Shown: positions 38,169-46,054 of the stretch, in pieces
Layout: each line of letters starts with the position of its first letter
Numbering within the stretch: position 1 is the first letter of the stretch
NCBI GenBank assembly: GCA_016703225.1
Contig: JADJCM010000002.1
Location: 806,001 to 870,000, forward strand
Source of the DNA: Lysobacterales bacterium
Lineage (GTDB): Bacteria > Pseudomonadota > Gammaproteobacteria > Xanthomonadales > Ahniellaceae
Reading direction: 5' to 3'
DNA length: 64,000 bases
Made by a program: the position numbers and the translations under genes
Notes under the pieces: model-generated
Told to the model about the DNA's origin: nothing
Databases searched by the model: none
Seen by the model: only the letters and a program-made list of their open reading frames with translations

Positions 38169-39525
38169 TGGCGAGTTCGCTGGCGAGGCCGGTGTAGTCG
38201 GCCGGCGTCATCGCTATCAGACTGCGCTTGACCTCCGCCGGCAGGTCGAGTCCGGCGACGAATTCGCGCAGGCTTTCGCGCGAGATGCCCTTGCCGCGGG
38301 TCAGCGCCTTGAGTTGTTCGTAGGGCTCGGGCAGTCCGTAGCGGCGCATCACCGTCTGGATCGCTTCGGCCAGCACCTCCCAGTTCGCATCGAGGTCGGC
38401 GGCGAGGCGGGCATCGTCGATGCTGAGCTTGGCCAGTCCGCGCATCAGCGCATCAATGCCGACCAGGGCGTGGCCGAAGCCGACGCCGAGCGTGCGCAAC
38501 ACGGTCGAGTCGGTGAGGTCGCGCTGCCAGCGCGAGATCGGCAGCTTGGCCGCGAAGTGCTCGAACAGGGCATTGGCGATGCCGAAGTTACCCTCGGCAT
38601 TCTCGAAGTCGATCGGGTTGACCTTGTGCGGCATCGTCGATGACCCGACCTCGCCCGCCTTCACCGTCTGGCGGAAGTAGCCGAGCGAGATGTAGCCCCA
38701 GACATCGCGGCAGAAGTCGATCAGGATGGTGTCGATGCGGCGCAGGATGTCACTGATCTCGGCGATGCCATCGTGCGGCTCGATCTGCGTGGTCCAGGCA
38801 TTCCACTGCAGCCCGAGCGAGGTCACGAAGCGCTGCGAGAACGCGCGCCAGTCGACTTCCGGATAGGCGACCAAGTGCGCGTTGAAATTGCCGACCGCGC
38901 CGTTGATCTTGCCCGGAGACTGCCATGCAGAAAGCTGCTCGCACTGGCGGTTGAGGCGCGCGATCACGTTGGCGACTTCCTTGCCGAGCGTGGTCGGCGA
39001 GGCGGTCTGCCCGTGGGTGCGCGCCAGCATCGGCTTGGCCGCGGCTTGCTGCGCGAGTTCTGCCAGGCGTTCGCGCAGCCGCCCGAGCAGCGGCACGAAC
39101 ACCGCATCGCGGGCGTCCTTCAGCATCAGCGCGTAGGCGAGGTTGTTGATGTCTTCGCTGGTGCAGGCGAAATGCACGAATTCGCGCAGCGGCGCCAGTG
39201 CAGGCTCTTTCGCCATGCGTTCCTTGAGGAAGTATTCGACCGCCTTGACGTCGTGGTTGGTGGTGGCCTCGATCGCCTTGACGCGCGCCGCTTCGTCCAG
39301 ACCGAAGCTCGACGCGATCGCACGCAAGGCCGCGCGTGCATCGGCGTCGAAGCGTGGCACCTCGGGAATCGCCGGCTCGTCGCCGAGCGCCATCAGCCAT
39401 TCGACCTCGACGCGCACGCGCCGTGCGATCAGGCCGTATTCGCTGAACACGCCGCGCAGCGGCTCCACCTTGCCGGCGTAGCGGCCATCCAGCGGTGACA
39501 GGGCAATCAGGGGATCGAGCGACAT
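38149..39525 (-). CDS. purB: Adenylosuccinate lyase
   Basis: PurB catalyses two fumarate-releasing steps, to AICAR and to AMP, in purine synthesis. The 458-residue protein has the superfamily signature GSSTMPHKVNPIDFENAEGN, the catalytic segments TTNHDVKAVEYFLKER and ARTHGQTASPTTLGKE. Start 39525 (MSLDPLIALSPLDGRY) matches E. coli PurB; the frame is open 16 codons further. It leads the purB/RoxA-like/GNAT run; the pairing of purB with a YcfD-like gene is common in gammaproteobacteria. Confidence 0.96.
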   Translation of the reverse strand: MSLDPLIALSPLDGRYAGKVEPLRGVFSEYGLIARRVRVEVEWLMALGDEPAIPEVPRFDADARAALRAIASSFGLDEAARVKAIEATTNHDVKAVEYFLKERMAKEPALAPLREFVHFACTSEDINNLAYALMLKDARDAVFVPLLGRLRERLAELAQQAAAKPMLARTHGQTASPTTLGKEVANVIARLNRQCEQLSAWQSPGKINGAVGNFNAHLVAYPEVDWRAFSQRFVTSLGLQWNAWTTQIEPHDGIAEISDILRRIDTILIDFCRDVWGYISLGYFRQTVKAGEVGSSTMPHKVNPIDFENAEGNFGIANALFEHFAAKLPISRWQRDLTDSTVLRTLGVGFGHALVGIDALMRGLAKLSIDDARLAADLDANWEVLAEAIQTVMRRYGLPEPYEQLKALTRGKGISRESLREFVAGLDLPAEVKRSLIAMTPADYTGLASELANAIARD

Positions 39526-39587
39526 GCGGGCATCCGCGGCAGAGAGAGCGGCGATTCTAGCGACGCTCGCCATGGCAGCGGCAAGAC

Positions 39588-40025
39588 TCAGTGCAGGCCG
39601 CAGGCCGCGATCTCGGCGTCGAGCAGGCGGCGGCGCTCATCGAAGCCCAGGTGAAAGCTGTCCTCGCGTTCACGTCGGGTGCGATGGGCGCGCGCCGTGG
39701 CGCAGGCGTGCGCCTGTGGATCGGGTGCGCGCTGCGTTCGCGTGCGAGCAGCTTGCGGGCGCGCAGTGCCGCCGAGCGAAGGCGGCAGTCGTGCCTGCGA
39801 TGCCCGCGCCCAGGCCGCGATCTGCTTCGCATCTGCATCGGCTCCGGCGCGCGCGACGGGAGCAGTCGCGACCACGATCTCGCGCCGCTCGATCGCGCCC
39901 GGGCAGGCGCCATCGACCACGCTGATGCGGCCATCGGCACCGCGGCAGACGAATAGTTTGCCGGCGTGGGCCGTGGGCGCGAGCAGCGCGAAGACGAGTG
40001 CAGGCAGCAGCAGGGGACGGGGCAT
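39588..40025 (-). CDS. DUF4124-like secreted protein
   Basis: A 145-residue protein with signal peptide (MPRPLLLPALVFALLAPTAHA) followed by a short DUF4124-like segment GKLFVCRGADGRISVVDGAC with two Cys, and an Arg/Ala-rich C-terminus ending DEIAACGLH-like (RRLLDAEIAACGLH). DUF4124 proteins are periplasmic and of unknown role. Start 40025 is set by the signal peptide; the frame continues upstream only as the shadow of fumC. It lies divergent from fumC across 171 bases. Confidence 0.65.
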   Translation of the reverse strand: MPRPLLLPALVFALLAPTAHAGKLFVCRGADGRISVVDGACPGAIERREIVVATAPVARAGADADAKQIAAWARASQARLPPSLGGTARPQAARTRTQRAPDPQAHACATARAHRTRREREDSFHLGFDERRRLLDAEIAACGLH

Positions 40026-40196
40026 CGGTGGGGCTCCAGCAGGCGGGGCGGTGAGCATCGCGCGCCACCTCGACACCGCGCATCGGCGGCGTTCGCATTG
40101 TCGAGTCGGAAAATTCGCAGGCGCGGGTGGCAGACGCTGCCGATGGCATTGCATCAGGTGTGGGGCGATGATCGGCTCCGGACGGAGGAATCGACG

Positions 40197-41594
40197 ATGG
40201 CCAGTACCCGAACCGAACGCGACAGCCTGGGTGAACTCGCGATTCCCTCGGATGCGCCCTGGGGCATCCAGACGCAGCGCGCGATCGCCAATTTTCCGGT
40301 TTCGGGATGGCGCATGCCGCGCGCGTTCCTGCGTGCGCTGGGATTGATCAAGGCCGCCGGCGCCGATGCCAACGCCGGGCTTGGGCTGCTGCCGAAGGGG
40401 AAGGCGCGCGCGATCCGCAATGCCGCGCTGCGCGTCGCCGCCGGCAGATTCGATGCGGCGTTCCCGGTCGATGTGTTCCAGACCGGATCGGGCACCTCCA
40501 GCAACATGAACGCCAACGAGGTGATTGCCGGGATTGCATCGAGGGCGTTGGAACGGCCAGTGCATCCCAATGATGAGGTCAACGCTGCGCAGTCCTCGAA
40601 CGACGTGATCCCATCCTGCATCCAGGTTGCGGCCACGATCGAAGTCAGCGAGCGCCTGCTGCCGGCACTGCGGCATCTGCGCCAGAGCATTCGGCGGCGT
40701 GCGCGTGAACTCGCGAAGGTCAGCAAGACCGGGCGCACGCACCTGATGGACGCGATGCCGTTGCGCTTTGACCAGGAGCTCGGTGCCTGGGCGACGCAGA
40801 TCGACGAGGTCGATGCGCGCCTGGGCGACGCCCTGAAGCGCTTGCGGCGGCTGCCGCTCGGCGGCACCGCGATCGGCACCGGCATCAACGCGCCGAAGCG
40901 CTTCGGTGCCGAGGTGTGCGCCGCGCTGAAGGCGCAGACCGGGATCCACTTCGCACCGCATCGTGACCGCTTCTACGGCATCGCCACCCAGGACGCCGCG
41001 CTCGAACTCTCCGGCGTGCTGCGCACCGCCGCGGTCGCGCTGACCAAGATCGCCAACGACCTGCGCTGGATGAACTCGGGGCCACTCGCCGGTCTCGGCG
41101 AGATCGAACTGCCGGCGCTGCAGCCGGGCTCCTCGATCATGCCCGGCAAGGTCAATCCGGTGATTCCGGAAGCGGTGGCGATGGTCGCGGCACAGGTGAT
41201 CGGTTGCGACGCGGCGATCGCCTTCGCTGCGGCCAGCGGGAATTTCCAGTTGAATACGATGCTGCCGCTGATCGCCTGGAACCTGCTCACCGCCATCGAC
41301 CTGCTCGCGAATGCCGCGCGTCTGCTCGCCGATTCGTCCATTGCCGGCTTTCGCGTGCACGAAGACCGCATCGCTTCGACGCTTGCGCGCAACTCCATTC
41401 TGGTCACCGCACTGAATCCGTTGATCGGCTACGAACGCGCCGCTGCGATCGCCAAGCGCGCCTACCGGGAAGGCCGTCCAGTGCTCGACATCGCTGCCGA
41501 GGACACTGGCTGGCCGCGCGCCCGGCTGCAGAAACTGCTCGACCCGCGCACGCTCACGCGTGGCGGGTCGATTGGTGTCGCGGCCGGCGGTTGA
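40197..41594 (+). CDS. fumC: Class II fumarate hydratase
   Basis: FumC hydrates fumarate to malate in the TCA cycle without an iron-sulfur cluster. The 465-residue protein has the class II signature GSSIMPGKVNPVIPEAV, TGSGTSSNMNANEV, the B-site/active-site segment HPNDEVNAAQSSNDVIPSC and KTGRTHLMDAMPLRF. The start at 40197 has GGAGGA seven bases upstream. It is oxygen-stable, which suits an aerobe. It is convergent with, and three bases from, the ABC permease gene. Confidence 0.93.
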   Translation: MASTRTERDSLGELAIPSDAPWGIQTQRAIANFPVSGWRMPRAFLRALGLIKAAGADANAGLGLLPKGKARAIRNAALRVAAGRFDAAFPVDVFQTGSGTSSNMNANEVIAGIASRALERPVHPNDEVNAAQSSNDVIPSCIQVAATIEVSERLLPALRHLRQSIRRRARELAKVSKTGRTHLMDAMPLRFDQELGAWATQIDEVDARLGDALKRLRRLPLGGTAIGTGINAPKRFGAEVCAALKAQTGIHFAPHRDRFYGIATQDAALELSGVLRTAAVALTKIANDLRWMNSGPLAGLGEIELPALQPGSSIMPGKVNPVIPEAVAMVAAQVIGCDAAIAFAAASGNFQLNTMLPLIAWNLLTAIDLLANAARLLADSSIAGFRVHEDRIASTLARNSILVTALNPLIGYERAAAIAKRAYREGRPVLDIAAEDTGWPRARLQKLLDPRTLTRGGSIGVAAGG

Positions 41595-41597
41595 GGC

Positions 41598-42560
41598 TCA
41601 GTCGGTCAGTTCGCGGGTGCGACGCAGGTGGATGGCGCCGGCGATCATGGCCACGCCGGCGACCGCGCCGATCCAGGTCTTGACCGAGGTCAGCACGGCA
41701 AGCAAGGACTGCAGCGAGATCAGCTGGAAGGCCTGGGTGCGGTGGTCGATGTTGATGCCGAATCGGAATCCGCCGGCGACATCGAATGACCACGGTGACA
41801 CGCTCGCCAGTCCGCGCCAGAACACCTCTTTCCAGTACCAGGTATCGGGAATGCTCAGCGAAGACATGGCGTCGAACACGGTCAGCATCACGCCGCAGAC
41901 CAGCGGCGCCAGCACTGCCCACAGGAACGGTTTGCCGCGCGCCCAGCTTGAGACCAGCATCAACCAGCCGATCGAGGGCAGCGCCCAGATCGCGTTGACC
42001 GGAACGCCGGCGAGCAGCGTCAGCCAGACCTTCAGCGGTGCCGCTTGCCACAACAGCAGTTTCCAGGCGTTGATGCCGTTGAGCGACAGGAAGGCGCCGA
42101 GCAGCAATACCAGCAGCAGGTTGAAGACGATGGTGACCGCCAGCGCGATCAGCGGCGCGACCAGCATCGCCGCGACGATCTTGGACAGTACCGTGTCGCG
42201 ATCGGACACCGGCATCGACTTCCAGAACAGCACCGAGCGGTCCTTGCGTTCGTCGAACAATGAGCCGATGAAGTAGAAGAACAGCACGATGCCGAGCACC
42301 ATCTGCATGATCAGGCCGATGACGCTGTGGAAAATCTGGAAGCCGTTGAGGATTTCCGGAAGCACCGTGTCCGGCATCTTGATGCGCAGTTGCGAAAGCT
42401 TCACGCCCATGATCTGCGCATCGGCGATGTGCGATTGCGCGACCAGCAAGCCGAGCAAGAATATCGATGTGAACGCAATCGCGACTGCGCTCGGGGCCCA
42501 GACGAAGCCGCCGCGGTTTTCCCAGAATTCGCGTTTCAGTTGGGTCACGAACATGCTCAT
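41598..42560 (-). CDS. ABC-2 type transporter permease
   Basis: A 320-residue integral membrane protein with about six hydrophobic segments (for example SAVAIAFTSIFLLGLLVA, IGLIMQMVLGIVLFFYFIG, VAPLIALAVTIVFNLLLVLL) and an ABC-2 permease layout, including the cytoplasmic DERKDRSVLFWKSMPVSD motif. Last gene of the four-gene operon beginning at 44024; its start overlaps the ATPase stop (ATGA, 42557-42560). The substrate is unknown; related GntR-ABC operons respond to cell-envelope stress or bacitracin-like compounds. Confidence 0.85.
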   Translation of the reverse strand: MSMFVTQLKREFWENRGGFVWAPSAVAIAFTSIFLLGLLVAQSHIADAQIMGVKLSQLRIKMPDTVLPEILNGFQIFHSVIGLIMQMVLGIVLFFYFIGSLFDERKDRSVLFWKSMPVSDRDTVLSKIVAAMLVAPLIALAVTIVFNLLLVLLLGAFLSLNGINAWKLLLWQAAPLKVWLTLLAGVPVNAIWALPSIGWLMLVSSWARGKPFLWAVLAPLVCGVMLTVFDAMSSLSIPDTWYWKEVFWRGLASVSPWSFDVAGGFRFGINIDHRTQAFQLISLQSLLAVLTSVKTWIGAVAGVAMIAGAIHLRRTRELTD

Positions 42561-43414
42561 CGGTAGGTTCCCTTCATCGTGGCCACGAAGATGTCGGCAA
42601 GGCCGGGCGTGCGCACTTCACCGAGCGCTTCGAGCTGGCTGCGCTCGACGCCGTCGAAGAGCAGGATCGACTTGCCGAATACCTGGCGTTCGTCCAACGG
42701 CTTGAGCGCCAGTGCGGAATCGCGTTTGTCGGCCGGCACCATCACTTCGCTGAAACGGGTGCCGAGTTCCTCCATCGTCGCCGACAACGAAATCAGTCCG
42801 TCCTTGATGAACAGCACGTCGGTGAGGATGTGCTCGATCTCCTCGACCTGGTGGGTGGTGACGATGATCGTCTTCTCATGGTCGAAGTAGTCGTTCAACA
42901 GCGTCTGGTAGAAATCCTTGCGATAGAGCACGTCGAGCCCGAGCGTGGGTTCGTCGAGCACCAGCAGTTTGGCGTCGATGGCCATGACCAGCGCCAGGTG
43001 CAGCTGCACGATCATGCCCTTGGACATCTCGCGCACGCGCATCTCGGGCTTGAGCTTGGTCTTGGCCAGGAACGCTTCGCACTTGGCGCGCGAGAACTTC
43101 GGATGCACGCCTTCGACGTACGCGATTGCCTCGCGCACGCGGATCCAGCGTGGCAGCACGGCAACGTCGGCGATGAAGCATACGTCTTGCATCAACGCAT
43201 GGCGCTCGGTATGTGGGTTGCGACCGAGGATCCCGAGTTCCCCTTCGAAATCGGTCAGGCCCAGCATCGCCTTCAGCACGCTGGTCTTGCCGGCGCCATT
43301 CGGGCCGATCAGGCCGACGATCTTGCCGGCTTCGATGCTCAGGTCGATGCCCTTGACCGCCTCGGTCTTGCCGTATCGCTTGCGCAGTCCTCGCGCTTCG
43401 ATGACCTTGCTCAT
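42557..43414 (-). CDS. ABC transporter ATP-binding protein
   Basis: A 285-residue ABC ATPase. Walker A GLIGPNGAGKTSVL, a signature region written REMSKGMIVQLHLALVMAI (LSGGQ variant with MSKGM), Walker B LLVLDEPTLGLDVL and the switch TTHQVEEIEH are all present. This divergent signature is usual for the YtrB-type exporters. Start 43414 (MSKVIEARGLRKRYG) overlaps the GntR gene stop by four bases; the longer frame from 43501 overlaps the regulator and is not favoured. It energises the permease encoded next. Confidence 0.92.
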   Translation of the reverse strand: MSKVIEARGLRKRYGKTEAVKGIDLSIEAGKIVGLIGPNGAGKTSVLKAMLGLTDFEGELGILGRNPHTERHALMQDVCFIADVAVLPRWIRVREAIAYVEGVHPKFSRAKCEAFLAKTKLKPEMRVREMSKGMIVQLHLALVMAIDAKLLVLDEPTLGLDVLYRKDFYQTLLNDYFDHEKTIIVTTHQVEEIEHILTDVLFIKDGLISLSATMEELGTRFSEVMVPADKRDSALALKPLDERQVFGKSILLFDGVERSQLEALGEVRTPGLADIFVATMKGTYR

Positions 43415-43782
43415 TGCTTGGATTCCCCAGTGTTGTCGTTCATTGCCAGCGTGGCGAGATTCAATCCGAGTCGGCGTAACCGTTCGCGCAATGGCGGCCA
43501 CTCTTCGCGCAGGAAATATTCGCGCTCGCTCTTCAGCAGGGCCTCGCGTGCGCCCTGGTTCACGTACATGCCGAGGCCACGGCGCTTGTCCACCAGGTTC
43601 TCGTCGACCAGTTCCTGGTAAGCCTTGGACACGGTGATCGGATTGAGCTGGAAGTCGGCCGAGACCTGTCGCACTGAGGGCAGAGCGTCACCTTCCTTCA
43701 GTGCCTCATCGAGGATCATCGCCTTGATGTAGTCACGCAGCTGACGATAGATCGGCGCGCTTTCGTTCCACTGGATCGACAT
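43411..43782 (-). CDS. GntR-family repressor, YtrA subfamily
   Basis: A 123-residue regulator: winged helix-turn-helix (about 8-75; APIYRQLRDYIKAMIL, LPSVRQVSADFQLNPITVSKAY, KRRGLGMYV) with only a short C-terminal dimerisation helix pair, typical of YtrA. Such proteins repress their own ABC operon. Two bases separate it from the upstream 79-residue gene, and its stop overlaps the ATPase start. A near-perfect 20-bp palindrome over the operon promoter is the obvious operator. Confidence 0.9.
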   Translation of the reverse strand: MSIQWNESAPIYRQLRDYIKAMILDEALKEGDALPSVRQVSADFQLNPITVSKAYQELVDENLVDKRRGLGMYVNQGAREALLKSEREYFLREEWPPLRERLRRLGLNLATLAMNDNTGESKQ

Positions 43783-43784
43783 GG

Positions 43785-44024
43785 TCAGCTCCGGGCGCCG
43801 GAGCGCTGGCCGCGGCTGAAGCTGTAGTAGGGGTCGCGCAGGCTGACGCGTGCGGTGCGACGCAGGCGCTGCGATGCGGTGGTCGTCGCGGCCACGACAG
43901 CCGGTTCGGACGCCGAGGTGGGCGCAGCCTGCGCCATCAGGCGGGCGGCGTCAGTGGCTGGGCCGAAGCTGGCGGCCGTGGCCAGCAACAGGTGGAACGC
44001 GTATTGAAGCAAGGACTGGCTCAT
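43785..44024 (-). CDS. Small protein of unknown function, first gene of the GntR-ABC operon
   Basis: A 79-residue open frame beginning MSQSLLQYAFHLLLATAASFG, a hydrophobic start that could be a signal or membrane anchor, then an Ala/Thr-rich stretch and an Arg-rich end (RDPYYSFSRGQRSGARS). It lies directly downstream of a good promoter and two bases before the regulator, so it is probably translated. I recognise no family. It might sense or modulate the transporter. Confidence 0.5.
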   Translation of the reverse strand: MSQSLLQYAFHLLLATAASFGPATDAARLMAQAAPTSASEPAVVAATTTASQRLRRTARVSLRDPYYSFSRGQRSGARS

Positions 44025-44046
44025 GGCATCCGCTCCTGCGGTGGCG

Positions 44047-44066
44047 TGTTGTAGTGAACTATAACA
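44047..44066. promoter_or_regulatory. Palindromic operator of the GntR-ABC operon
   Basis: TGTTGTAGTGAACTATAACA is a 20-bp palindrome with a single mismatched pair. It covers the -10 of the operon promoter on the minus strand, the expected place for a YtrA-type repressor to act. Confidence 0.65.
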
Positions 44067-44085
44067 CCTAGATTCGAGCCGTCAA
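44058..44085 (-). promoter_or_regulatory. Promoter of the GntR-ABC operon
   Basis: On the minus strand: TTGACG (44085-44080), 16-base spacer, TATAGT (44063-44058). It is one of the best sigma-70 matches in the window and would start the message about 25-30 bases before the 79-residue gene. Confidence 0.65.
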
Positions 44086-44160
44086 GCGCCGGCGGCCGGA
44101 CCATGACGCCAGTCATGCATTCAGGCCGCTAGAGTGCGCGAAAACCACCGGAGTTCCTCG

Positions 44161-44712
44161 ATGAAACGCTTTCTGATCAGTGTCTTACTGCTCTGTGTTG
44201 ACCACACTGCGCTGGCCTGCAGTCCCTTGCTCGACGTTTCTGTGCGGCCGCTGGCCGGCAAGGAATCGGTGCAGCTGTGCGAGAAGTTCGACGGCAAGGT
44301 GCTGCTAATCGTCAATACCGCCAGCAAGTGCGGCTTCACGCCGCAGTACGAGGGACTGGAGGCGATGCACGCGAAATACGCGGATCAGGGCTTTGCCGTG
44401 CTCGGCTTTCCGTCAAACGAGTTCATGGGCCAGGAACCCGGCAGCGAAGAACAGATCAAGGAGTTCTGCACCCTTACCTACGGCGTCAAGTTCCCGATGT
44501 TCGAGAAGACCCGGGTCAAGGGCGACGATGCCAGCGTGCTCTACAAGCGGCTGCGTGAAGCCACCGGTGATGCTCCGGGTTGGAACTTCCACAAGTATCT
44601 GGTCGATCGCAACGGCAAGGTGGTGAAGAGCTTTGGCAGTCGCACCAAGCCGGACGACAAGGAGCTGGTCGGACTGGTCGAGAAGCTGATCGCCGAGCCC
44701 GCTTCGAAGTAG
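44161..44712 (+). CDS. Glutathione peroxidase, exported
   Basis: A 183-residue thiol peroxidase of the glutathione-peroxidase family with an N-terminal signal peptide (cleavage near ALA; Cys20 follows, so a lipoprotein is possible). Catalytic residues are Cys57 in NTASKCGFTPQYEG, Gln91 in GQEPGSEEQI and Trp141/Asn142 in WNFHKYLVDRNGK; a resolving Cys lies in FCTLTYG. Being a Cys enzyme it probably uses thioredoxin-like donors rather than glutathione. Start 44161; in-frame codons upstream lack a signal peptide. It is divergent from the GntR operon. Confidence 0.9.
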   Translation: MKRFLISVLLLCVDHTALACSPLLDVSVRPLAGKESVQLCEKFDGKVLLIVNTASKCGFTPQYEGLEAMHAKYADQGFAVLGFPSNEFMGQEPGSEEQIKEFCTLTYGVKFPMFEKTRVKGDDASVLYKRLREATGDAPGWNFHKYLVDRNGKVVKSFGSRTKPDDKELVGLVEKLIAEPASK

Positions 44713-44716
44713 CGGT

Positions 44717-45094
44717 TCAGCCGAGCGCGGAGAGCTCCGCGTTCAGCCGCTCGGGGTCGCCGAGGTTGAGCTCGATCAGTCGCTTCAGCTGGGTGAAGCT
44801 GTCTAGGTCGATCTTCTCCCAGCGGAAGCCGATCTGGTCGGACGTCGCGTGCGCGGCGCTTGCGCCCATGCTGATCTTCAGGCCATCGCCGAGGCGCAGT
44901 TCGATGCGATGCATCGAGTTCAGCTTGCCGGTCCATTCCGCCGGACGCGTGGTCAGCGCACCCTTGAGCGAGATGTCGATCAGCTCGGCGTCCCACATGG
45001 CGCGGTCGGAATAGAGCTTGACGCTGCCCTCGAAACGGAAGCGGTGGAAGCGGCGACGTTCGGAGTTGTCTTGGTTCGTCATGCACTCGGTCAT
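44717..45094 (-). CDS. PilZ-domain protein
   Basis: A 125-residue single-domain protein with the c-di-GMP-binding motifs RRRFHRFRFEG near the N-terminus and DISLKGAL about 30 residues later (RxxxR and D-x-S-x-x-G). The C-terminal half (FRWEKIDLDSFTQLKRLIEL) is the usual PilZ helix. It likely reports c-di-GMP to motility or biofilm machinery. Two starts are possible, 45094 and 45082. It is convergent with the peroxidase gene, four bases away, and downstream of ypjD. Confidence 0.88.
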   Translation of the reverse strand: MTECMTNQDNSERRRFHRFRFEGSVKLYSDRAMWDAELIDISLKGALTTRPAEWTGKLNSMHRIELRLGDGLKISMGASAAHATSDQIGFRWEKIDLDSFTQLKRLIELNLGDPERLNAELSALG

Positions 45095-45166
45095 GGCGGT
45101 GGCGAGGCCGGAGTCTAGCTCAGGAAGTCCACCGAAGTGTGCGCCCGCTCACGCTTGCGCCGCACC

Positions 45167-45961
45167 TCAGGATCGGCGCTGCAGGACCAGTTCCAGCACG
45201 AACTTGGAGCCGAAGTAGGCCAGCACCAGCAAGGCGATGCCGGCCAGGACCAGGCGCACCGCGCGTCGCCCGCGCCAGCCTTGGCGCCAGCGGCCGAACA
45301 GTAGCGTGCCGAAGACCGCCCATGCGATCACCGACAATACGGTCTTGTGTGCAAGGTGCTGCGCCATCAGGTCCTCGACGAACAGCACGCCAGTGACCAG
45401 CGCCAGCGTCAGCACCAGGAATCCGGCGCCGATCAGCTGGAACAGCAATTGCTCGACCTGCACCAGCGGAGGGGCGCCGGAGAACATGCGCGAGAACTGG
45501 TGTGTGCGCAGCGCGTGGTCCTGCAAGCCGAGCTGCAGCGCGACCACGCCGGCGATCGAGAGGATCGCGAAGGCCAGCACCGCGAGCCCGGCGTGGGTGG
45601 CGATGCGCCAGTCGGCGATGCCACGTGCACCCGGCCGTTCGTCGATCAGCAAGGCCAGCAGCACCGCCACTGCGGCGATCGGGAAGACGACGGCAGCGAG
45701 TCGCTGCAGGCGTTGCCAGTGCATCAGCAGCAGCAGACCCAGCACGCACAGCGCCGCGGTGACCGACAGGGCGTTGAAGAAATGCAGGTCGAGGCTGCGA
45801 CCGCGGCCATGCGCGAACAGCATCAGCAGATGTGCAGCCAGCGCCACGCAGCCGAGCCCGGGCACCAGGCGTAGCCGCTCGGGTCGGGCGGCTGGCGTCA
45901 GTGCGGCAAGGGAGCCAAGCGCATAGAACACGCTGGCAAGCAGGGCGAGCGACAGGGACAT
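45167..45961 (-). CDS. ypjD: YpjD/CcsA-family inner membrane protein (cytochrome c assembly-like)
   Basis: A 264-residue polytopic protein with about eight transmembrane segments of the CcmC/CcsA heme-handling family: LLMHWQRLQRLAAVVFPIAA, an HAGLAVLAFAILSIAGVVAL segment with a conserved His, and VLFVEDLMAQHLAHKTVLSVIAWAVFG with further His residues that could ligate heme. YpjD homologues sit divergent from ffh throughout gammaproteobacteria, as here; their exact role is unsettled. Start 45961; the long frame beyond it is the shadow of ffh. Confidence 0.85.
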   Translation of the reverse strand: MSLSLALLASVFYALGSLAALTPAARPERLRLVPGLGCVALAAHLLMLFAHGRGRSLDLHFFNALSVTAALCVLGLLLLMHWQRLQRLAAVVFPIAAVAVLLALLIDERPGARGIADWRIATHAGLAVLAFAILSIAGVVALQLGLQDHALRTHQFSRMFSGAPPLVQVEQLLFQLIGAGFLVLTLALVTGVLFVEDLMAQHLAHKTVLSVIAWAVFGTLLFGRWRQGWRGRRAVRLVLAGIALLVLAYFGSKFVLELVLQRRS

Positions 45962-46018
45962 GGACCGCAGTTTGGCATGCGTGGCAGCGCTGCGGGAATG
46001 CCGGCACCCGCCTGCGGC

Positions 46019-46024
46019 TATACT
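46019..46024 (+). promoter_or_regulatory. Putative -10 for ffh
   Basis: TATACT about 31 bases before the ffh ATG in the 93-base divergent gap with ypjD. No convincing -35. Confidence 0.35.
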
Positions 46025-46054
46025 CCGCGCCCGTTTTTTCAGCCGGTCGCGCAC

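Noticed and set aside
41598..44024. Bacteriocin-immunity operon
   Set aside because: The layout fits, but no precursor peptide or processing enzyme is present and the 79-residue protein has no Gly-Gly leader or Cys pattern.
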